Notes under the pieces: generated by a model
What the model saw: only the letters and a program-made list of their open reading frames with translations
Told to the model about the DNA's origin: nothing
Databases searched by the model: none
Made by a program: the position numbers and the translations under genes
In this document: in pieces, positions 1 through 6,770 of the stretch
Layout: each line of letters opens with the position of its first letter
Numbering within the stretch: the first letter of the stretch is position 1
Assembly (NCBI GenBank): GCA_038322815.1
Contig: JBBQGG010000052.1
Coordinates: 1-22,240 of the forward strand
DNA: 22,240 nucleotides
Source: PALSA-1296 sp038322815
Lineage (GTDB): Bacteria > Bacteroidota > Ignavibacteria > Palsa-1295
Direction: 5' to 3'

Positions 1-1
1 T

Positions 2-268
2 ATCTTTTTAGCTCGCATAGAGAATAATATTGAAAGCGTTCGGGACACAAGACTTACCGAAACTTCTCTGTTTTATCCAAGCCCTGTTTACGATCAACTC
101 CATTTGGTCAGGGACGCTAAGGGAGAGGTTCGGGTGATGAACCTTATGGGCGAAACATTACTGACCTCGCGCAACAGCAATGATCTCGACCTACGCAATC
201 TTCCAAACGGCACCTACTTCCTGAGCGTCGGTGAGCGATTGCAAAAATTCGTTAAGCTCGACCATTAG
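2..268 (+). CDS. C-terminal end of a T9SS-sorted secreted protein (partial)
   Basis: The gene is cut by the left edge; 88 codons remain, in the frame that ends at TAG 266-268. The peptide has the shape of a type IX secretion C-terminal sorting domain (the 'Por secretion tail' family): a YPSP start (FYPSPVYDQL), a central VRVMNLMGE stretch matching the usual 'i.dl.G' strand, then DLRNLPNGTYFLSV, matching the 'l..l..G.Y.v.i' strand, and a short basic-hydrophobic end (LQKFVKLDH). In this family the domain directs proteins across the outer membrane, where it is usually removed. The passenger part lies outside the window, so its activity cannot be told. A later gene (10409-11830) carries a similar tail, which supports T9SS in this organism. 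Confidence 0.8.
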   Translation: MFLARIENNIESVRDTRLTETSLFYPSPVYDQLHLVRDAKGEVRVMNLMGETLLTSRNSNDLDLRNLPNGTYFLSVGERLQKFVKLDH

Positions 269-368
269 CTTTTGTTTGCAGGCCCTCATGCTGGTAGATG
301 GAACCTTTGAAATGCTCTGAACGCTGTTTGGAGATATTCCTTGAACGAATCAAGCAATCCCCAGCAAC

Positions 369-755
369 ATGCCAACCGATCCGGAAACAAACAAGCAGAA
401 TGCGATCGCGTTTTACGAATTGATGTTCAACGATGCAAAGCCACGCGAGGCCGTTGAGCGTTACGTTGGCGATGTGTACATTCAGCACAATCCCTTTGTC
501 GCCGATGGCAAGGAGGCATTCATCGTCTATTTCGAAAAGATGGCGAAAGAATATCCAGGCAAACGAGTGGAGTTCAAGCATGCGATCGCGCAAGATAATT
601 TCGTTGCACTACATACGCATCAAACCTGGCCCGGCGAAAAGGATTGGGTCGGCGCAGATTTTTTCCGATTTGACGAGGCTGGAAAAGTGGTCGAACACTG
701 GGACGTCTTGCAAGTTATGCCTGACACATTTGCGCACCAGAACGGAATGTTCTGA
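369..755 (+). CDS. SnoaL-like (NTF2-fold) protein
   Basis: This 128-residue protein fits the SnoaL-like / NTF2-fold family of predicted aldol-condensation-type proteins (the COG4922-like group). Visible family features are an N-terminal helix with AIAFYELMFND, then YIQHNPFVADGKEAFIVYFE, the VEFKHAIAQDNFVALHTHQ strands, and the ending FFRFDEAGKVVEHWDVLQ. The HNP and EHWDV motifs are typical. No signal peptide is seen, so it is probably cytoplasmic. The ATG at 369 is the first start after an in-frame TGA at 342; there is no clear Shine-Dalgarno. It converges on cmk copy 1 with about 60 bases between, which hold a small GGCACT/AGTGCC hairpin without a T-tract. Members of this family often have no known substrate, and none can be assigned here. 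Confidence 0.8.
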   Translation: MPTDPETNKQNAIAFYELMFNDAKPREAVERYVGDVYIQHNPFVADGKEAFIVYFEKMAKEYPGKRVEFKHAIAQDNFVALHTHQTWPGEKDWVGADFFRFDEAGKVVEHWDVLQVMPDTFAHQNGMF

Positions 756-814
756 GGCACTTGTCCAGTGCCCGGGAAATTATGTGGCGCGTTAGCGCAG
801 ATCGAAGTTATCTT

Positions 815-1480
815 TCAAGGTCGTGCAAGACGCACGATCCGATCGACTTGTTCTTTCATCGAGAGCGCAGTGGTATCTACTTCGATGGCATCCGGCGCTT
901 TTCGAAGTGGGCTGATTTCGCGCTCGAGATCTCTTCGATCGCGTTCAGCGAGTTGGGCATTTACTTCTTCAATCGAGAGGCTTCTTCCAGAAGCTGCCAG
1001 CTCTTGTTGGCGGCGCTTGGCACGAATCGCTTGATCGGCGACCAGAAATATTTTAAGCTCGGCATCCGGGAAGACGACGGTTCCGATGTCACGACCTTCG
1101 AGCACCACTCCCCCATCCCGCCCGAGATCACGCTGCGAGGTAACAAGTTTTTCGCGAACTTCGGGCAATGTCGAGAGTTCGCTTGCAAGAAGTGCGATAT
1201 CAGGAGCGCTGACCTTACCTGAGACATCCTCGCCATTCAAGCTAATCTTGCCTGCTGCGTTAAAGGTGATATCTGCACTCGCGAGTAGCTCACGAATTTT
1301 ATCAACTTCGGATTTTATCACACCATTTTTTTTCGCAAGCAAAGCAAAGGCGCGATACATCGCGCCCGTGTTTATATGCAGATAGCCAAGCCGATCGGCA
1401 ACGCGTTCTGCGGTCGTGCTTTTACCGGAAGCTGTCGGGCCGTCGATCGCAATAATTATTCCCCGTTTGCGATTTGGCAT
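815..1480 (-). CDS. cmk: Cytidylate kinase, copy 1
   Basis: CMP/dCMP kinase of the NMP kinase family, which makes CDP/dCDP from CMP/dCMP with ATP in the cytoplasm. At 221 residues it has normal length. The P-loop is GPTASGKST (residues 14-22), followed by the CMP-site signature INTGAMYRAFAL, then GRDIGTVVFPDAELKIFL and the lid/C-terminal pattern ERDRRDLEREISPL with APDAIEVDTT. The start is the ATG at 1480, next to the conserved GIIIAIDGP strand. It lies 30 bases downstream of a LEA-like lipoprotein gene on the same strand, probably in one transcript. A second, clearly related but diverged cmk lies at 3415-4083 in opposite orientation. By eye this copy is richer in G+C than the second. Both copies look intact, so which is the housekeeping enzyme cannot be told. 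Confidence 0.93.
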   Translation of the reverse strand: MPNRKRGIIIAIDGPTASGKSTTAERVADRLGYLHINTGAMYRAFALLAKKNGVIKSEVDKIRELLASADITFNAAGKISLNGEDVSGKVSAPDIALLASELSTLPEVREKLVTSQRDLGRDGGVVLEGRDIGTVVFPDAELKIFLVADQAIRAKRRQQELAASGRSLSIEEVNAQLAERDRRDLEREISPLRKAPDAIEVDTTALSMKEQVDRIVRLARP

Positions 1481-1510
1481 CTGGCGATTGTGCGATCGAA
1501 AATATTATAG

Positions 1511-2152
1511 TTAGCTGCGAAATTCTGTGTTGACGATCGTGATCTCGTTCGGATATTTCACACTGCCGATCGGTGTGCGCATCGTCGGCTGTGCTTTCAA
1601 TTGCAATTTTGCTGCACCTTGACCGGCGACTGCAAGCGCAAGATTAATCATGTCGTTGTAACCTTGATTGCCAAAGAATTGCTTTAGATCAACTGATACT
1701 TGGAGAGGTATGATCTGCGTCGTACCACCGCCGGGAATCGAGATCGGCGAACCAAGCCCACCGGAAATAGTCTCATGCTGATCGATCAGCAGTCTCCACG
1801 GGAAATCGCTAAGCTGTAGTTGCGAAAGCGTCGCATTGGAGTTGTCATTCGCGTTCGGATTCTTTGCTGCAACATTGAGCGTGAACGTGAGTGGGAATTT
1901 TCCTGTGCGGAATGCATTCGCTAAATTCACACCGTCCAAGATACTAAAATCGGTGATCTGGTGCTTCGTTGTGATATCAATGCCTGCAAGCTGCACGCGT
2001 CCGACATCCTGAAGCTTAAATTGAATTCGCGAAAGCCCTGCAAGCGCGTTGAGCGTTGCGCAGGAGTTCAGCGAGCCAATCCAAAGAAACGAGGTTAGTA
2101 TGGCGACGAGTGTTGCTCCACGGAAGAAGACAGATTGTTGACGAATTTTCAT
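1511..2152 (-). CDS. LEA type 2-like lipoprotein, copy 1
   Basis: A 213-residue exported protein. The N-terminus (basic MKIR, hydrophobic segment about residues 13-27, then LNSC) fits a lipoprotein signal peptide with Cys31 as the likely lipidated residue. The body resembles the LEA14/WHy fold: KHQITDFSILDGVNLAN, a strand FPLTFTLNVAAKNPN with the LEA-type N-P-N motif, then FPWRLLIDQHETISGG and IIPLQVSVDLKQF. In bacteria such proteins sit at the envelope; their biochemical role is generally unknown. It precedes cmk copy 1 by 30 bases in the same direction. A paralogue at 2711-3346 shares the LNSCATLNAL start, the ISGG/ITGG-GSPI loop and the near-identical C-terminus ending IVNTEFR. Family call is by fold-level pattern, so function remains open. 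Confidence 0.8.
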   Translation of the reverse strand: MKIRQQSVFFRGATLVAILTSFLWIGSLNSCATLNALAGLSRIQFKLQDVGRVQLAGIDITTKHQITDFSILDGVNLANAFRTGKFPLTFTLNVAAKNPNANDNSNATLSQLQLSDFPWRLLIDQHETISGGLGSPISIPGGGTTQIIPLQVSVDLKQFFGNQGYNDMINLALAVAGQGAAKLQLKAQPTMRTPIGSVKYPNEITIVNTEFRS

Positions 2153-2304
2153 AATGCGAACCCTATTTGTTGATCGTGTTCAGAAAAACTATTGCACAAT
2201 GGTGAAGCCACAATATCGTGCCGATGCAGTAGGAGCAACACGCGTAGCGTCGGAAAAATTGGTGTGTATACCAAAAAGTGAGTGGATTAGAAGCCCAGTA
2301 GAAT

Positions 2305-2335
2305 AAAAAAAAAAACGCTTCGTCGAAACGAAGCG
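2305..2335 (-). terminator. Rho-independent terminator of tRNA-Asp
   Basis: On the minus strand an 8-bp perfect stem (CGCTTCGT / ACGAAGCG, 2316-2335) with a TTCG loop is followed at once by eleven T (A-run 2305-2315 on the plus strand). It lies 12 bases beyond the 3' end of tRNA-Asp and ends that transcript before the LEA-like gene on the same strand, which must then have its own promoter in 2153-2304. Confidence 0.9.
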
Positions 2336-2347
2336 CTTTATAGAATG

Positions 2348-2421
2348 CGGAGCGGACGGGACTCGAACCCGCGACCTCCTACGTGACAGGCAGGCGTTCT
2401 AACCAACTGAACTACCGCTCC
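2348..2421 (-). tRNA. tRNA-Asp (GUC)
   Basis: On the minus strand the sequence begins GGAGCGG and ends CCGCTCC plus discriminator G, giving a 7-bp perfect acceptor stem. The D-arm region reads TAGTTCAGTTGGTTAGA, the anticodon loop CCTGTCACG with anticodon GTC (Asp), and the T-arm GCGGGTTCGAGTCCCGT. The 3' CCA is not encoded in full (the bases after the discriminator are CATT). The gene stands alone between two divergent LEA-cmk pairs, with its own terminator. Confidence 0.97.
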
Positions 2422-2520
2422 TCCGCAATTCTTAAAAGTTGCGCGCTTATAACGGACAATCGCCGGTAGAAGTTCACAATACAGAGGTTATTAACTTAAT
2501 CTGCGCATTTCTCACTATTA

Positions 2521-2622
2521 TGTCATTGCGAGCGATAGCGAAGCAATCTCAAATCTTGCATTGACTAACAATTTCAAGATTTGAGATTGCTTCGATGGGC
2601 TAAAGCGATCCTCGCAATGACA
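2521..2622. repeat. Palindromic intergenic repeat, copy 1 (MITE/REP-like)
   Basis: The outer ends form a 12-bp perfect inverted repeat (TGTCATTGCGAG / CTCGCAATGACA). Inside, a 20-bp perfect stem (CGAAGCAATCTCAAATCTTG and its complement, left arm from 2539) closes a loop of about 16 bases. The right arm carries an extra piece with GGGCTAAAGCGATC that the left arm lacks. Two further full copies and one half copy lie at 7832, 13021 and 14430. No open reading frame lies inside, so it is non-autonomous. It separates tRNA-Asp from LEA-like copy 2. Confidence 0.9.
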
Positions 2623-2710
2623 TTAATTTTTAATGATAATGAATCAGAACTAATGAACCGCACCTCTTCACAAGGCGTTTTCCTGATTGAGTAATTATTA
2701 TTACATTAAT

Positions 2711-3346
2711 ATGAAAAAATCACGACAGTATCTGGCATTTGGTTTTATCTCCCTTGTTTTTCTCTCCTTTGTTATCGGAATCAGCACGCTAAATTCTTGC
2801 GCAACATTGAATGCGCTTTCCGGGCTGACTCGCGCGCAATTTAAGATTCAGGACGCAGTTGGCTTCCGGCTTTCGGGCGTTGACATAATGAATAAGCATT
2901 CAATCACTGATTTTAGCATCGGTGACGGATTGAATATGATGAACTCTTTCCGCACGGGGAAATTTCCCCTGACCTTCACGCTCAATGTTGCCGTGAAAAA
3001 CCCAAATCAACATCAGGAAGGAAGTGGGCTTTCTTCTCTATCGCTATCTGAGTTTCCGTGGCGACTGATTCTTGACGGAAAAGAGACAATCACCGGCGGC
3101 ATTGGCAGCCCTATCTTTTTACCTGATGGTGGGGCCACTACAATGATACCGCTTCAGGTATCAGTCGATCTAAAGGAGTTTTTTGAGGATAAGGGTTATG
3201 ATGGAATAATCGGACTTGCGCTTGCAATTGCCGGACACGGCTCTTCGCAAATATCCCTCAAAGCTCGTCCGACAATCTCAACTCCGATCGGTAGCCTGAG
3301 ATATCCGAATGAACTGACGATCGTAAATACGGAATTCAGAAATTAG
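2711..3346 (+). CDS. LEA type 2-like lipoprotein, copy 2
   Basis: A 211-residue paralogue of the lipoprotein at 1511-2152. The start is taken at ATG 2711 (MKKSRQYLAF), because it gives a basic n-region directly before the hydrophobic segment; an upstream TTG at 2687 would only add eight residues (SNYYYIN after Met) ahead of it. The lipobox region ends LNSC with Cys30 as the likely lipid site. The body again shows KHSITDFSIGDGLN, FPLTFTLNVAVKNPN, FPWRLILDGKETITGG, MIPLQVSVDLKEFF and a C-terminus ending IVNTEFRN. It stands 68 bases before cmk copy 2 in the same direction, so the gene order LEA then cmk is the same as in the mirror copy. Likely location: periplasmic face of a membrane; role unknown. 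Confidence 0.8.
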   Translation: MKKSRQYLAFGFISLVFLSFVIGISTLNSCATLNALSGLTRAQFKIQDAVGFRLSGVDIMNKHSITDFSIGDGLNMMNSFRTGKFPLTFTLNVAVKNPNQHQEGSGLSSLSLSEFPWRLILDGKETITGGIGSPIFLPDGGATTMIPLQVSVDLKEFFEDKGYDGIIGLALAIAGHGSSQISLKARPTISTPIGSLRYPNELTIVNTEFRN

Positions 3347-3358
3347 CTGATAGATTAC

Positions 3359-3402
3359 AGCTGGTAGCTGATAGCAAATGCTATCACTACCACCTACCAG
3401 CT
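3359..3402. repeat. Nested hairpin between LEA copy 2 and cmk copy 2
   Basis: An outer stem AGCTGGTAG (3359-3367) / CTACCAGCT (3394-3402) encloses an inner stem TGATAGC (3369-3375) / GCTATCA (3380-3386) with an AAAT loop and a 7-base bulge on the 3' side. The word TAGCTGATAG occurs twice (3344 and 3365). There is no T-tract, so it is not a classical terminator. It ends 12 bases before the cmk ATG and could affect mRNA processing or cmk translation; this is inference. Confidence 0.5.
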
Positions 3403-3414
3403 ATCAAGTAACCC

Positions 3415-4083
3415 ATGAGAACCAACGGCATTATCATTGCTATTGACGGACCTACTGCTTCCGGCAAGAGCACAACTGCACGCGAAGCAGCAAAGCGGCT
3501 TTCGTATATTCATATCAATACCGGTGCAATGTACCGCGCATTTGCATTATATGTGACTGAGTGGGGAGTGAGTTTGATCGATGATTCGCGCATTGCAGGA
3601 CTTTCGGAAAAAGCGTATATTGATTTCAATGAGAATGGAAATATCCTTCTTGAAGGACGCGATGTGACAAAAGAAATTCAGGCGCCGGAAATTGCACAGC
3701 TTGCAAGCGAGCTTGCTACATTGCCCCAAGTTCGCCAGAAGATGGTTGCCATGCAGCAGGAGATCGGCAAGAATGGCGGAGTAGTCCTCGACGGAAGGGA
3801 TATTGGAACGGTCGTTTTTCCCGATGCCGAATTAAAAATATTCCTCATTGCCGCTGCTGAAACCCGCGCCGAGCGCCGGCTCGATGAACTCGTATCATCC
3901 GGCACTAATATTTCATTAGATAAGCTCACGGAGGAAATTAAAGAGCGCGATAAGCGCGACTCCGAGCGCGAACACAGCCCCCTAAAAAAAGCCGCTGATG
4001 CCATCGAACTCGATACCAGCAAACTTACTTTTGATGAGCAAGTGGAGAAAGTAGTGGAGTTGGCGAGGAAGATATTAAAATAG
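3415..4083 (+). CDS. cmk: Cytidylate kinase, copy 2
   Basis: A second complete CMP kinase, 222 residues. P-loop GPTASGKST at residues 12-20, then HINTGAMYRAFALY, then DGRDIGTVVFPDAELKIFL and ERDKRDSEREHSPLKKAADA with IELDTS. All segments expected of Cmk (P-loop, CMP-binding GAMYR, D-R lid residues) are present, so it should be active. Compared with copy 1 the core motifs are identical, but the insert after the CMP site and the surface helices differ widely, so the duplication is old or one copy came from a related lineage. The start ATG 3415 is preceded by a nested hairpin. No strong terminator is seen after the TAG at 4081-4083, only a T8 run at 4102-4109. Confidence 0.93.
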   Translation: MRTNGIIIAIDGPTASGKSTTAREAAKRLSYIHINTGAMYRAFALYVTEWGVSLIDDSRIAGLSEKAYIDFNENGNILLEGRDVTKEIQAPEIAQLASELATLPQVRQKMVAMQQEIGKNGGVVLDGRDIGTVVFPDAELKIFLIAAAETRAERRLDELVSSGTNISLDKLTEEIKERDKRDSEREHSPLKKAADAIELDTSKLTFDEQVEKVVELARKILK

Positions 4084-4108
4084 TACCAACTACAAATTGT
4101 ATTTTTTT

Positions 4109-4135
4109 TGTCCGGTTCTTCTATTCATAATCGAT
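4109..4135 (+). promoter_or_regulatory. Possible ECF-type promoter before the DGPF-sigma pair
   Basis: TGTCCG (4109-4114), a 17-base spacer and CGAT (4132-4135) have the layout of an ECF sigma promoter, and lie 69 bases before the DGPF gene start. ECF42 target promoters are, as I recall, TGTCGA-like at -35 and CGA-containing at -10, which would fit autoregulation. The motif is short and chance cannot be excluded. Confidence 0.25.
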
Positions 4136-4203
4136 ATAGAGATATAATTAACCTCTTACATATTTTGTGAGAGTTTTTTTTCAGAATTAAATCAATTACT
4201 ACT

Positions 4204-4545
4204 ATGAATGAATTCTTACTTATATATCGTGGACATGGGGCTGAGGGCGGAGCAATGTCACCGGATGCAATGCAGGCACACATGCAGTTGTGGCAGGCAT
4301 GGTTTGCCAAACTTGGCGAAGAAGGTCATTTGAAGGACTGGGGTGCACCACTTCAGTCAGCGGGAAAGCAAGTCACAAAGGGTGGAGTCATTACTGATGG
4401 TCCTTTCGCCGAAGGCAAGGAAGTTGTCGGAGGCTTTTCCATCATTAAGGCGAAAGATATTGACGAAGCCGCCAAGATTGCCAAAAGCTGCCCGTGCTTT
4501 GAGACAGGCGGACAGGTCGAAGTTCGTCCGGTTCAGGCGATGTAA
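4204..4545 (+). CDS. YCII-related DGPF-domain protein
   Basis: A 113-residue small protein of the YCII-related family. It begins MNEFLLIYRG, carries the name-giving DGPF within ITDGPFAEGKEVVGGF (about residues 64-79), and ends with the family's ferredoxin-like strand pattern (EAAKIAKSCPCFETGGQVEVRPV). Proteins of this family are genomically linked to ECF42-type sigma factors across several phyla; here the sigma gene starts 6 bases after its TAA, in the same direction, which strongly supports one operon. Its molecular job is unproven; a sensor or enzyme role linked to the sigma factor is the usual suggestion. Cytoplasmic: no signal peptide or membrane segment. Confidence 0.88.
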   Translation: MNEFLLIYRGHGAEGGAMSPDAMQAHMQLWQAWFAKLGEEGHLKDWGAPLQSAGKQVTKGGVITDGPFAEGKEVVGGFSIIKAKDIDEAAKIAKSCPCFETGGQVEVRPVQAM

Positions 4546-4551
4546 TATTCA

Positions 4552-5808
4552 ATGAGCGCAGAAGTCAATGAAGTCGTTGAGCATCTATTCCGGCAGGAGT
4601 CGGGTAAGCTTGCGGCTTCATTGGCGCGTGCTTTTGGTTTGCAGAAGATCGGTGTTATCGAAGACATCGTACAAGATACCTTAGTTGCAGCGCTGAATAC
4701 ATGGTCATTCAGAGGTGTTCCTGAAAATCCGACAGCTTGGCTGCATCGCGTCGCTAAAAATAAAGCAATTGATTGGATCCGCCGACGTAATCTCGAATCC
4801 CGGAATACGAATGAAGTTCTTCTTGGGATGCGAGCAGCCGCAGAGACGTTGAATTTGGAACAAAATTTTCTTTCATGGGAGATTAGTGATTCTCAGCTTC
4901 GAATGATGTTCGCCTGCTGTCATCCGGGAATTCCGCAAGAATCTCAAATCGCCATTATTCTGAAAACGCTATGCGGATTTAGTGTTCGTGAAATAGCAAA
5001 TGCATTCCTTGCACAAGATTCGGCAATAGAAAAACGTCTTGGGCGTGCCAGAAAATATTTCCGTGATTACTCAGTAGAACTTGAAGTTCCATCACGTGAA
5101 GCGATCAACGAACGTCTGGAAGCAGTTCTCCGCTCGCTCTATCTTCTTTTTAACGAAGGTTATAAACGGACAGATAGCGATGGACTTATCAATCGCGACC
5201 TTTGTCTGGAAGCATTACGTTTAGCACTTATCCTTGCCGATCACCCTATTGCTGGTTCACCTCAAGCGAAAGCCCTTGTAGCCTTAATGACCTTTCATGC
5301 TGCAAGATTTGATACTCGGACGAATGATCACGGTGAGATTGTTTTACTGCCAGATCAAGACCGTTCAAGTTGGAATCAGGAGCTGATCCGAAATGGAATG
5401 TATTACTTCCAACATTCCGAGGCTGGCCTTTACACTTCACAATATCATATTGAAGCAGCAATTCAATCTGTACATATAGCGGCTCTCTCATTTGAAGAAA
5501 CGGACTGGGCAGTTATTTTAGGTTTGTATAAACAGCTATATACGATTAATCCGAGTCCGATCATTGTAATGCATATGTCCGTATCAATGAGTAAGGTTCA
5601 TGGACCTGAAGCTGCGATCGAATTATTGTTACGACACCCACTTGCCGATTATTATCTTTACCATGCTATCTTAGGTCATGCTTTTGATATTTGCGGCAGA
5701 AAAGCAGAAGCGGCACAAGCATTTAAGACGGCATCAGAGATGACAATGAATTTGCGTGAAAAAGTGTTACTTGTGGAGAGGTTTAGGAAACTCTCAACTA
5801 TCGGCTAA
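4552..5808 (+). CDS. ECF42-like RNA polymerase sigma factor with C-terminal extension
   Basis: A 418-residue sigma factor, about twice the length of a simple ECF sigma. Region 2 covers about residues 5-85 (VIEDIVQDTLVAALNTW, then PTAWLHRVAKNKAIDWIRRR). Region 4 is about 120-180 (LRMMFACCHPGIPQESQIAI, then FSVREIANAFLAQDSAIEKRL and GRARK). The remaining 230 residues match the helical DUF6596/TPR-like extension of this class: YLLFNEGY, EALRLALILADHP, ALVALMTFHAARFDTR, the YHIEAAIQSVH segment and a final GHAFDICGRKAEAAQAFKTA repeat. In ECF42 proteins this extension is thought to replace a classical anti-sigma factor in controlling activity. No anti-sigma gene is visible next to it. The gene follows the DGPF gene by 6 bases. 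Confidence 0.92.
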   Translation: MSAEVNEVVEHLFRQESGKLAASLARAFGLQKIGVIEDIVQDTLVAALNTWSFRGVPENPTAWLHRVAKNKAIDWIRRRNLESRNTNEVLLGMRAAAETLNLEQNFLSWEISDSQLRMMFACCHPGIPQESQIAIILKTLCGFSVREIANAFLAQDSAIEKRLGRARKYFRDYSVELEVPSREAINERLEAVLRSLYLLFNEGYKRTDSDGLINRDLCLEALRLALILADHPIAGSPQAKALVALMTFHAARFDTRTNDHGEIVLLPDQDRSSWNQELIRNGMYYFQHSEAGLYTSQYHIEAAIQSVHIAALSFEETDWAVILGLYKQLYTINPSPIIVMHMSVSMSKVHGPEAAIELLLRHPLADYYLYHAILGHAFDICGRKAEAAQAFKTASEMTMNLREKVLLVERFRKLSTIG

Positions 5809-5828
5809 ATTTTATTGTTTGGTTTAAC

Positions 5829-6770
5829 GTGAATATAACAGTTGATAGAAATTCCGGCTTTTGCTGGGGTGTAGTGCGGGCAGTTGATTTTGCCGAGGAA
5901 GAGCTATCTCATAATCCAAAACTGTACTCATTAGGCGATATTATCCATAATCCTGTCGAGATCGATAGGTTGGGCGCTGAAGGGCTTGGTACCATCAGGC
6001 ATTCGGATTTCGAGCGCATTGCAGAGGAAAATAAGACCTCTGCAACTCCGACGAAAATCCTGATCCGCGCACATGGCGAACCGCCGGCAACATATCAAAA
6101 GCTGAAAGAACTTGGATTAGAATATATTGATGCAACGTGCCCTGTCGTCACCAAAGTCCAGGAGCGTATCAGGAAATTCTACGATAAAGGTTTTCAGATC
6201 GTGATTTTCGGAAAGAAAGATCATGCTGAAGTGATCGGTTTGCGAGGTGTGGTGAATGATGAGGCGATCATCGTGAAATCGGTTGACGAGGCATTAGCCC
6301 ACATCAAACACGATAAACCCACCGTCCTTTTTTCGCAGACGACGATGGATAAGCCGACATTCTATGCCATTCGAGATGCGCTGAAATTGCGCATTAAAGA
6401 TTTTGTCGTTGGCACGATGGAAGAGGATGCTCTGGAATTTCATGCGAAAGATACGATCTGCGGACAGGTCTCAGGGCGCGAGAAAAAGCTGATCGAATTC
6501 GCCGCAGCAAATGATGCCATAATTTTTGTAGCCGGCAGGACAAGTTCGAACGGTAAAGTCCTCTATGATATTGCAAAAAATACCAATCCTAAAACGTATT
6601 TTATAGAGACTGAGGAAGAATTGGATCCGACTTGGTTTTCAGGATTAAATAATATTGGCATTACCGGAGCAACTTCCACTCCGATGTGGCTGATGGATAG
6701 AGTAAAAGATGCTATCTATGTTATGTGCGGCGAACCTGAAAAAGCAGAATTGTTTCCTGTAATAGCTTGA
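5829..6770 (+). CDS. ispH: 4-hydroxy-3-methylbut-2-enyl diphosphate reductase
   Basis: IspH (LytB), the last enzyme of the MEP isoprenoid pathway: an Fe-S enzyme that reduces HMBPP to IPP and DMAPP in the cytoplasm. The three cluster ligands are visible as Cys12 (SGFCWGVVRA), Cys104 (DATCPVVTKVQ) and Cys211 (TICGQVSGREK). Substrate-site histidines appear in IIHNPVEIDRLG (His41), RAHGEPP (His82) and KKDHAEVIG (His132, Glu134), and the GRTSSNGKVLYDIA segment corresponds to the diphosphate-binding SSN region. Length of 313 residues is normal. The start is GTG 5829, which puts Cys12 at the same place as in other IspH proteins. Its TGA overlaps the start of the next gene by four bases (TTGA), suggesting translational coupling. 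Confidence 0.96.
   Translation: MNITVDRNSGFCWGVVRAVDFAEEELSHNPKLYSLGDIIHNPVEIDRLGAEGLGTIRHSDFERIAEENKTSATPTKILIRAHGEPPATYQKLKELGLEYIDATCPVVTKVQERIRKFYDKGFQIVIFGKKDHAEVIGLRGVVNDEAIIVKSVDEALAHIKHDKPTVLFSQTTMDKPTFYAIRDALKLRIKDFVVGTMEEDALEFHAKDTICGQVSGREKKLIEFAAANDAIIFVAGRTSSNGKVLYDIAKNTNPKTYFIETEEELDPTWFSGLNNIGITGATSTPMWLMDRVKDAIYVMCGEPEKAELFPVIA

Noticed and set aside
756..772. GGCACT/AGTGCC hairpin as a terminator of the SnoaL-like gene
   Set aside because: Only 6 bp and no T-tract follows on either strand.
961..1385. Open frames inside and opposite cmk copy 1, and similar frames opposite cmk copy 2, ispH and the tube-fusion gene
   Set aside because: They lack family motifs and overlap strongly supported genes.
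2687..2710. TTG start for LEA-like copy 2
   Set aside because: ATG 2711 gives a proper lipoprotein signal; the added residues are not basic or conserved with copy 1.
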